NCBI GenBank assembly: GCA_011800805.1
Contig: MPNW01000030.1
Coordinates: 225,889 to 289,888, forward strand
Direction of reading: 5' to 3'
Length of the DNA: 64,000 nucleotides
Source of the DNA: Hirudo medicinalis
Taxonomy: Eukaryota > Annelida > Clitellata > Hirudinida > Hirudinidae
Within the stretch, counting starts at the first letter, position 1. The number at the start of each line of letters is the position of its first letter. Below, piece after piece: positions 55,884 through 64,000 of this stretch. A program made the position numbers and the translations under genes. The notes beneath the pieces were generated by a model. The model saw only the letters and a list, made by a program, of their open reading frames with translations. It did no database searches and was not told the DNA's origin.

Positions 55884-58800
55884 CTGAGCAGTAGGAACAA
55901 CAATAGTGAGGGTTTTCAATTTCTTGGCATTGGTTTTTTGTTACATTCTTACACCAGATATGCCTATCTCCAAACTCACAACCTGAAGGACGATAAAAAA
56001 ATAAAATATCTATTAATATAATTGTTTACCAAACAAAAAACAAGTATTAAAATCACCTTTTATATTTGTTTGAAAGCCACTGCATGTACAAGAGCACAAA
56101 CGCTTGCTTTTATCTAGATAACAGTAAAAAGGTGGAATTTTGGTACACCAACTTGGGTCGCTGGGGCAACCTGCACTCAATTACAAAAACATCTGCCAAT
56201 GGAACATTACTCGTTCTTTAATTTTTAATCTTGAAAAGGTTAGTTGAAGTATCAATGTTTTTGTTTGTTTGTTTAATAACGTCCATCGCATAGCTAGATG
56301 ATTAGGACGGTGCTTCCGCAACGGAAGTTTCAACGTAATAAACCTATCTTACTTATCTATTCTGGATCTTACTTTGTCTCGGGGATGGAGGTGGTTCAGT
56401 TTGGACAAACTTTTGAATGCTGATCGGTTTCGGAGGTTTCGTGAAAGATGGATTACATGTCAGACAACAATGTACCACAGCAGAGGAACAATGACCAGGA
56501 ACTGATTTATTGCACCAGCTGACCCTGTCACCATATTCACAGCCTAATGAAAATCATAGAGTAAAATTAGGAGTTTCAATAATTCCTTTATTGCACTGTA
56601 TTTATTCCACTTTATTTAATCAGCTATTTTATATTTCATGAATTTCTTCAGTTTATAATTTTATCAACAAAAATATTTTATTTAATAATTATATCACTGG
56701 ATGTTTTAAGTCAGTAATTATTTTTGAAGCATTTTCCAGTTAAAAACAAATGATTACGTACAGGAAAGAATTTCAGACGAGAGCGAATTTTGAACATTAA
56801 ACATCATCAGCAGTTCTTACCTGAAACACCAACATGGTTTTCAGCGCACAATTCGCAGCAATTTGAGGTATCTCCGTAGCAAATGGAAGGGGAAGCTGCA
56901 TCGCACCACCGTGCCCTGTTTCCATATTCACATCCTGCATCAAATCAATTATATATATTTGTATTAGGGTGGCCCTTATTTTCGAAGTTCTAAAATTTTA
57001 TTGTCTGACCCCCAAATGAGTTCCAATTTTACACAAAAATAATTCAAGCCAAATATGAACAGGATTGTACAATATTTAGAGGTCGCACAACGAAGTTTTA
57101 GTTTCACGAGAATATCAAATTCAGCGAAAGAACCAAGACTCGTATAAATGTTTAATATCTTAATAAAATGTAGTTTTCAATAACAAATTAAATGTAAATG
57201 TAATTATACTCTAAGAATTTTTGTTATATTTAATTAAATAATTTGTAATTTCCTTCAGTAAGCTTGTAACATAACTTGTGGAGGCCATAAATCTTGTTCT
57301 AGCACTTTGTAATCATCTCGCATTTTAAAATTTCTTCTAGTGTTGCCTTGTTTTAAATAAATCAAATTAAATTATTATACATGATTAGCATTTTCACATT
57401 GCGTTCACAAATTGATCTCGTTAGCATGATGGAATTGAAGGAAGTACATTTCCATCAGGGAAGCAGGTTCAGAGGTTATTTTCTATATCTCCACAAAGTT
57501 TTGAAAGAGGATATTCGAAAGGCTGTAACCAACACCATTCAACAGAGCCGAGGAGTTCCGGGGTTTCGAGCTGAAATTCCAAAACGGCATCGTTAAAATT
57601 TCACGATAAAGAAAAAACGTCCAGGCTGCATGATCGGAGTTGACAATGTTCTGCTCCAACAACAAAATAAACAGAATGGGAAAAATAAGACATTGCAAGA
57701 AAAGCTAGGCCGATCTCAACTTGATAAAGGTACCTTGCTAGATGAAGCTGTGTTAGAGGAGAGCAGCAGCTGAAAGAAAACCACCAAGTTGGAAGAAGTG
57801 TCGAGCTTCTGGGTCAATTTGCAGCACTTACAGCATCATGGCTTGACTCTCTTAGTCATAGTTTAGGATGAAATTGCAAGAGTCATGAGGCTTCCTAAGT
57901 GTGAATATATTTATGGCGAACGTTTATACCAAGTACTGGTTCTTGGTACCTCTTGCTTCAAAAGCAGCTAGGAATGATCTACAACTTGTTCAACAACTCC
58001 ATGCCTCCATACCATGACCAGAAAATTGGAACTGCAACATCGCGCAAGATTGCATATCACCTTCGGTACTTGTCAGGAGATTTGATAATTTTCAATCTCT
58101 TTGATCCGGAAGTTGATTCCATCACGAAGAGCGAAATCATCAAATGGTTAACAAAAAAGGAGAGTAAGTACCACGTGGACTTGATAACGGTTCAGCAGAA
58201 GAGACTTCCTAATTTTGTCTCAAAGAGAAGCAGAAATCTGTTTTCTAGTTTGAGGATGCCAGTTGGATTTCTAGCCAATCTAGCCAGATCCTGATTCATG
58301 GAACAACAGGCCGCAGAGACAATCTTAACTTCACAGGCAGTATCAAATGATCATGCAGAACGAGAGTTGGCCTTGATTCAAGATGCCGCAAAGTCTGGCT
58401 GATTCAAGAACGAAGAACCTCTACAATACGCTTTGCATGTTATCGAACAGAATCGGGAAAATTTTCATATTGTAAAAAAAAATCCACCTTCTTGCTCAAT
58501 TAACCCAGGGAAAATAGTCATGATGTCTAAATGTGTTTTATAGATGATTTTGCTTGTTTCCATAAATGAGAATTATTTCAGTTGTTAGAATTAATTTTCT
58601 TTTCGAAACCTAAGACGATTGTGGATCGACTTCGGTCAGGGACACCATATTCTCGCATAAGAAAACTTTGACGGCGTTGAGCGACCTCTAAATAATATTT
58701 TTATCAAACGTAGCACATAATATTTTCTAAGAAATGGAACAGAGAGTCAGAGCTAATATTTTCAAAAAAGATTTTTCATCATATAAGGGCCACTCTAATA

Positions 58801-60177
58801 TATATACGATATAGATTTATTGATGGAGATGATTAAGTTCATCCATGATCTCGTGCTTATTAGTTGATGTCAGCAGATGCGTCAAAGTTGTTAGCCGCAA
58901 ACATGGATCAGAATCCGCTTTACAATAACCAACTCTGAACAGATTTCACGTTATCTTGAGAACATTCCTCTCTTAAGACAACTTCTCCAATTAATGGCAT
59001 AAGTAGGTATTTTGGCACCCGGGGCGAAACTGATAATTTGGTTTCCCTTATAGGAATAAAACCGAAGCAAACCTAGCATAATCAATCCGGAAGCTCTCTA
59101 AGAGTCGCATTATATATTTAATTTATATAAATTTGCATATTATATAAATATAATTTATAATAAACTATTATTATAAATATTATTTTATATTTATATAATT
59201 AATCTTAATGTCGCAATTATATTTAATTTAAACTGGTCATGAATAATGCATCAAAAGTATATAACATTACTAATTTTTATCCAATTTTGGCGCGCCGCTA
59301 GGCTTGGTGAGGGCGATCCCCCCAGCTATGCCACTGATTAATAATCCCCGAGTTTATATTGGTCTTGAGGTTCTGCTGGAACAATGTTTTTGTATTTTGT
59401 ACCAATATACTGTTATAACGGAAAACTTTGCAGTCACTAAACGTCGTCTGTTTATTTTACAAGCTAAAGACCACAGATAACAAATTTACAGCACATAACA
59501 AATAGCACTATAATAAAACCCGTACTTATTTTCATTACTATTAGTTCACTGTGAACGCATGTGACGCATAGAACCTAAGGAAACAATTGTTCAACTTGTA
59601 TCTCACCTTGAAGCGAGGTTTTTTTGAAATTGTAGCAACTTCTACAGCACTGAGTTCTCAGCGCATCGTCGTAACAGTCACTGGCTACTTTATCGGCGCA
59701 ATAAGGAGGTATTTTGTCCCCGAAAGGACATGCCAAATCTGGAAATAATAATTCAGACTTTTGTCCAAATTGATTTTTTCATGTTAAAACGCATGTTACA
59801 ACTCACCGCTAGACTTAATGTATTCGCAAAAGGCACAACATTTTTCGAAATAAGATTGTTGGTAGCATTTCGAAGGGTCCTGTGAAATGAGCATCAAGCA
59901 ATCTACATCAGTTCCCCTGTAATCGCCGTAAAGACAAAAATCTGGAAGGAATTAATCGAATTAAGTGGGAAAGGCAATTATTTTAAATGCTGATTTAATG
60001 TAAATTTTAATTAAAGCTTGATTAAATGATTAACTAAATGATGTTAGTTGAGTTAATGTTGCTTATGCCGCCCATCTGTGGTCGATTGTCTTTGTAAATA
60101 TCATTTGAGGTTCTCCTTACAAAATGAATAAAACAAAGCCAGTCATGCAATAAGAGTCGATTATATTAATGATGATG

Positions 60178-60223
<46 letters not shown>

Positions 60224-60252
60224 TAATAATAATAATAATCATCATCATCATA

Positions 60253-60284
<32 letters not shown>

Positions 60285-60300
60285 CATAACCATCTTCATC

Positions 60301-60332
<32 letters not shown>

Positions 60333-60809
60333 AATAATAAACATCGTCATCATCATCATAATCGGAATGATTGATAACAGAAACTTGGAATGCAGAATGG
60401 TAGACATAACATAACATTAATTAATAGTGATTTAAGCAGACATGATAAACCACTCAGACATAGATGGTAGCATCAAATGCAGCGTGATTATTTCAAATAA
60501 CTCGAATTAAAAGTAAAAAATACAAAAACAAAAATCACCTGAGGCAGCAGATGCTTGTGAGTTGCTCACACATTTTCCTTGATCACACCACTGTAAAGGT
60601 TATGATTTTTCGACATGGAGATGTAAGCAAACATGAATGTTGCATCAAATAACATTTAAGTTGAAAATGAATTTGGTTCTACAACCTTTTTGTTTCCACA
60701 TGTGGTTCCTGTGGCTGCTCTCTGATCCACTCTGGTCACGCATTGCATTTCAATGGGATTGTAGCAAGTTAACTTCTCACACATTACTTTATCGTTTTCA
60801 TGACCCTGC

Positions 60810-60844
<35 letters not shown>

Positions 60845-63712
60845 CAGAGAAGCGAAATAAAAAAAGACAGAGAAGAGCTTGAAATACAAAGATCTGCAGA
60901 TAGAAATTTCTAGAATGTGGAATGTCAAGACAAAAGTGGTAACAGTTGTAGTTGGAGAGTTAGGAACTGTGAGTGACAATTTTAATAAAGAAATTGAATT
61001 GATACCAGGAAAGCTGATTGCTGAAGATATTCGAAACATTGCATTGAATGGGACTGCACATATTCTAAGGAAAGTACTTGCTTGATTGATAGAACTGACA
61101 TAGGAAGGACAATTCATTCATTTTTATTTATTATTGTTTTTTGCTTTTTGTTTTTTTTTGTTTTTGATTTTTTTTATTGTCTGAGGTCTCTTGAATAAAA
61201 TAATAATATTAATAATTGCATATTGTAATAATATAATTTTATAATATTAATTATTTATATTTGTATATTATTTATTTATTTGTGTAAACTGGCATAGGAT
61301 TGTAACACAAAAATCAAAGCATTAAAAGAGCATTCTAACAAAAAACATAAACGTACATATAGCATTCTATATGGCGCCACATGCATAGCGTCAAAGGAGC
61401 TTTTTGTTAACCACTTATATAGCGCTTCTTTCCGAAGGCGTTTGTGGCAGTGCAGGCTGGGTTTCGAACACGACACATTACGAATGTTGCCATTACCGCA
61501 GTATGCAGGAAAGCAACCCATTTGGCAACCTGTACTCCTAATATTTCAAGCATATGATGGGATTTAACCAATTTCAAAATGCACTACGCTAAATTCGCTT
61601 GAAGTCGTTTGAAGAAGTAAGCAAGTGATGTAACAGTAAAGTAATAGTGCTTGAGACGCTTGCGTATGGCGCTATAGAAATTGAACTATACCTATAAAGT
61701 GCAGATTAAAAAAGCGATTGAAAAGCTTAATTAATTTCTTCATTTACCTAAAAAACACAATCAACTTTACCCCACAGTAATAAGACTCCTTGCCGTACAA
61801 GAGTTGGCATTGTTGATCGATTTTGATATACTGTCCTAGGAGGACATTTGTTGGAATGTTAACATCGAGATCAACTTTCGTCTGGAGGAGGCAGTTTTTC
61901 TTGTGGCTTCAGTTGAATATTTATTGCGTTACACGAATTATACAAAATTATAAAAAAAAAGTAATTGAGGGTGATTACAATGTGGTTCAAGCTAATGCGG
62001 AGGCCATAAGAAATCATTTTTATTAGAATAAATATTATTTTGATACTATTGCTGAAATTTTTAATGCAAGTGCTCCTCATAATAACCATCATTTGAAAAA
62101 TAATTGTCCCGTATGTACTTACTATGTGAGGGTAGCCAGGTAACGTCGAAAGTAATCAATGGAACAGGGTGAGAACTGGAAGGGATGCATGAATGTAAGT
62201 TGGTTTAGTTCTCCAGGTGCGGGAGACATGATGTATTGGTCGTTGGGGTTGCAATTGTTGTCTTGGAAGTTGTCATGTAATGAGCCCAAGCTGAACAAAT
62301 TTTTACAACTATAAAATTGTGTTATGAGGTTATCTATAGCCTTCAAGCCAATTAATTAACGCATAATTGCCAAGCTAGCGCAAATCTAACAGATATTATT
62401 AAATGTGCTACTCTCCTCCGAGGTAATAGCACATAATAAAGTTATTATTACATGGCATGATAAAGCCACCAAGAGCTTTGATTGCCGGCTCTAAGCGATT
62501 CAGGAATTCAAGAAGTCCAAAGTGAGCCACACATAACCGAAGGATATCTGGCTTCCAAACAATAACGTAAACGGCGTAAAGAAACCACTGAGAGCTTTCA
62601 CAGTCGCTCCAGTGACTAAAGCTTGTCATTGAGACAAGTCCTGAGACACTCATAATCGGCACAAAAGCCAACAAGAGGCTCTCAAAGCCAAAGATCAAGT
62701 TGGGTCTAACACCAACAGGGACATCAGGCTGATAACTGGATAGAGTCCTCCCTCGAAAACATCAGGAGATTTACAGGGCCGAAAGATGTTTAAAGAGTGA
62801 GGAAACTCATCCGACGATCCCTGTCTGTGAGATGCGGATTATCGAGAAATACATGGAATATTTCAAGATTATGTTAGGAATACTTGTGAGCCAGTTCATG
62901 TGAAGCTGTTCCAGCAGTGCCAAATTCTCCTCGGTCCCTGTTGAAACTCACGGCATCTTCATTACAGAGAGCTTTTATGTTTGCCAAACCTGACAAGAAT
63001 TTATAAAACATTTATATTTCGTGCGGATTCCTATTTCATTTCTCATAAGAATTCTTACCAGAGATAAACCTTGGTCTACCTTGGCTATATCCGGCAAAGA
63101 GCGACAACCTTACAACATTTTAAGTTATATCATTTATTTTGTTTACTTTTAAGGACTATTGATGTAATAGTTGAAAATAACTTCGTAAATTGAATTACTC
63201 GGTAAAAACGAGTACGCTATCGCGCTGTGGGAAATTGCCAGCATTCTTCTTCAGCCATTCTGGGAGATTGTCAATGGCTTGATAGACATCCAGGACCCTT
63301 TCTCCCAAGACGTTTATCATAAAATCCCGAGTCCAAGGAGATGATGACTCTGTCTATCAATGTAAGTATTAGAAACATTCAGACAGAATATCAAATATTA
63401 TCTACCTATTATGTTTCAAATCAAAGGACTTTTTCTTTAATTTTAACAAATAAATTGAACTTTAATAAAACCTCACCGAGGCAATGTAAACTCCGTTGAG
63501 TTTGATGCGAATTGAAAAATCATCTTCTCTGACGCTAGAATAGCGTGTATCCATCTGTCATGCAGTCTAATCGTAATTGCTTGATGGAAGACAATTATAT
63601 ATTCTAAAACTAACCGCGTTGGCAATACAAGCGTAGTAATACTTCATATTTTCAATTGTTGATTCGTGGCGTGCTGAAGCCTCCAATGTTTGATCTGTCA
63701 GAGTGTACCAAC
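55884..63712 (-). CDS. ADAMTS-like secreted metalloprotease with six PLAC-like modules (5' end beyond window)
   Basis: This is a reprolysin (M12B) zinc endopeptidase. Exons from 63712 downward encode the catalytic domain: YYYACIANA, DDFSIRIKLNGVYIAS, VLVFTELSLFAGYSQGRPRF, then GLANIKALCNEDAVSFNRD. The zinc site reads HELAHNLGSLHD; an intron (about 62297-62877) splits it after the second base of the Asn codon. The Met-turn is YIMSP, followed by FQFSPCSIDYFRRYL. Then comes a cysteine-rich segment like the ADAMTS cysteine-rich domain (DQQCQLLYGKESYYC; ATGTTCGNKK; WCDQGKCV). After it are six exons, each one six-cysteine module of the form C-x-[FY]-G-[DN]-[RK]...C...C...CC..C, resembling the PLAC domain. 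No thrombospondin type 1 repeat was seen. All catalytic residues are present, so an active extracellular protease is inferred. The prodomain and signal peptide lie outside the window. Confidence 0.82.
56962..58800 (+). mobile_element. 1.84-kb TIR element carrying an uncharacterised open frame (degraded)
   Basis: Terminal inverted repeats are TATTAGGGTGGCCCTTAT (56962-56979) and its near-perfect complement at 58783-58800 (17 of 18). A second, subterminal inverted pair TATTTAGAGGTCGCACAACG (57073-57092) is matched at 58675-58694 (19 of 20). Inside, plus-strand frames 57381-57596 and 57953-58294 and the sequence to about 58460 give, with two or more breaks, RKAVTNTIQQSRGVPGFRAE, SRKIAYHLRYLSGDLIIFNL, then FDPEVDSITKSEII, ending near SNDHAERELALIQDAA and LQYALHVIEQNRENF. 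I associate these phrases with a dispersed uncharacterised protein family in invertebrate genomes, not with a named transposase. It lies in an intron of the metalloprotease gene. Confidence 0.75.
58990..59336. mobile_element. Probable AT-rich MITE with imperfect TIRs
   Basis: The left end reads AATGGCATAAGTAGGTATTT then GGCACCCGGGGCGAAAC. The right end, reverse-complemented, reads AGTGGCATAGCTGGGGGGA then CGCCCTCACCAAGCC. The ends are GC-rich and the middle is almost pure A/T (59110-59280). The TIR match is only partial, so this is a tentative call. Confidence 0.4.
60168..60365. repeat. Compound AAT/ATC/ACA microsatellite
   Basis: About 200 bp of AAT, then ATC with AATC units, then ACA, then AAT and ATC runs, in an intron of the metalloprotease gene. 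Open frames on both strands here (poly-Ile, poly-Tyr, poly-Asp) are artefacts. Confidence 0.97.
60812..61110 (+). mobile_element. 3' end of a non-LTR retrotransposon
   Basis: An AAT run (60812-60843) precedes a plus-strand frame to 61085: KYKDLQIEISRMWNVKTKVV, then GELGTVSDNF and LNGTAHILRKVLA. This block is the C-terminal tail I associate with dispersed invertebrate reverse-transcriptase ORFs (phrases like IEIxRMWxVK and LLGTAHILRKxL). Only the last 70-80 codons remain, a strong 5' truncation, followed by an A/T-rich tail. Confidence 0.65.
61355..61460. repeat. Dispersed repeat with TATATGGCGCC core
   Basis: TTCTATATGGCGCCACATGC is followed by CACTTATATAGCGCTTCTTT, and at 61663 GTATGGCGCTATAGAAATTG. 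The recurring palindromic core (TATRGCGC) links it to the copies at 30.9 and 40.4 kb. The element's boundaries are unclear. Confidence 0.4.
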
Positions 63713-64000
63713 TAAAATATACAATTTCTTATATTATATAAAATGATACTCTATGTTCATAACTCGCGCTCATTTGAAAAGTTCGTTAACCCTTGGATGC
63801 CTAAGGTGACGCAACTTCCAGTTTTAGCTGAGGGGTGGTACAAGTGTACCCCGAAACATTTATGGTTACTGATCATCAACCGAAAGTTTGTTAATAAAAC
63901 CATTTTACCTGTCACTCTGCACAGGTTTAGAGGATATAAAAATATAGTTTTCATAAAACATTTATTCCACAGCGCTATCTAGCAATGCTTATAAACATGG

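Noticed and set aside
60117..60417. Three overlapping open frames rich in Ile, Tyr or Asp
   Set aside because: They are translations of a trinucleotide microsatellite and have no start context, exon boundaries or complexity.

Overview
This window is nuclear DNA of an animal. It is AT-rich and compact: about ten multi-exon genes in 64 kb, spliced with canonical GT-AG introns that are often only 60-150 bp long. All the recognisable genes are metazoan: a BCH/RhoGAP protein, TRAPPC10, hexokinase, SLC35E3, a gp130-type class I cytokine receptor, MMACHC, TMEM144, a BCL-2 family protein, a 2H phosphoesterase, ISPD/CRPPA, MINDY3 and an ADAMTS-like metalloprotease. Short introns, about two-thirds AT, CR1/L2-like non-LTR retrotransposons and a gp130-like receptor would fit a small-genome invertebrate deuterostome such as a tunicate. 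That assignment is inference and no sequence here proves it. There is no prokaryotic operon structure and no CRISPR array.

Layout. Positions 1-2047 (+) hold the 3' part of an ARHGAP1/8-type gene, which runs tail to tail into TRAPPC10 (3338-10219, -). Hexokinase (12416-14473, -) follows. An AT-rich gap with a short GC-richer, promoter-like patch (about 15.0-15.4 kb) separates hexokinase from SLC35E3 (16620-19099, +). The cytokine receptor (20134-28077, -) covers 8 kb and carries a CR1-like retrotransposon in one intron. MMACHC (29886-30808, +) is next. Positions 30.8-35.6 kb hold mostly decayed retrotransposon, a MITE and unassigned DNA. TMEM144 (35594-37665, +) converges on a BCL-2 family gene (39117-42646, -). 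A 2H phosphoesterase (44965-45790, +) converges on ISPD (46461-48648, -). MINDY3 (50628-53648, -) is followed by a retrotransposon whose reverse-transcriptase frame is interrupted by a truncated 5S rRNA gene (54938-55033). The right end (55884 to at least 63712, -) is a secreted ADAMTS-like metalloprotease with six tandem six-cysteine PLAC-like modules. One of its introns holds a 1.84-kb terminal-inverted-repeat element with remnants of an uncharacterised open frame.

The genes are housekeeping or signalling genes with no evident shared pathway: Golgi/ER traffic (TRAPPC10, SLC35E3), metabolism (hexokinase, MMACHC), dystroglycan glycosylation (ISPD), deubiquitination (MINDY3), apoptosis (BCL-2 family), cytokine signalling and matrix proteolysis. 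The most notable items are the compact three-exon BCL-2 family gene, the gp130-like receptor, the repeated PLAC-like modules, the TIR element with an unassigned frame and the 5S/retrotransposon chimera. Exon boundaries come from reading frame, splice consensus and remembered family alignments. No search was run.
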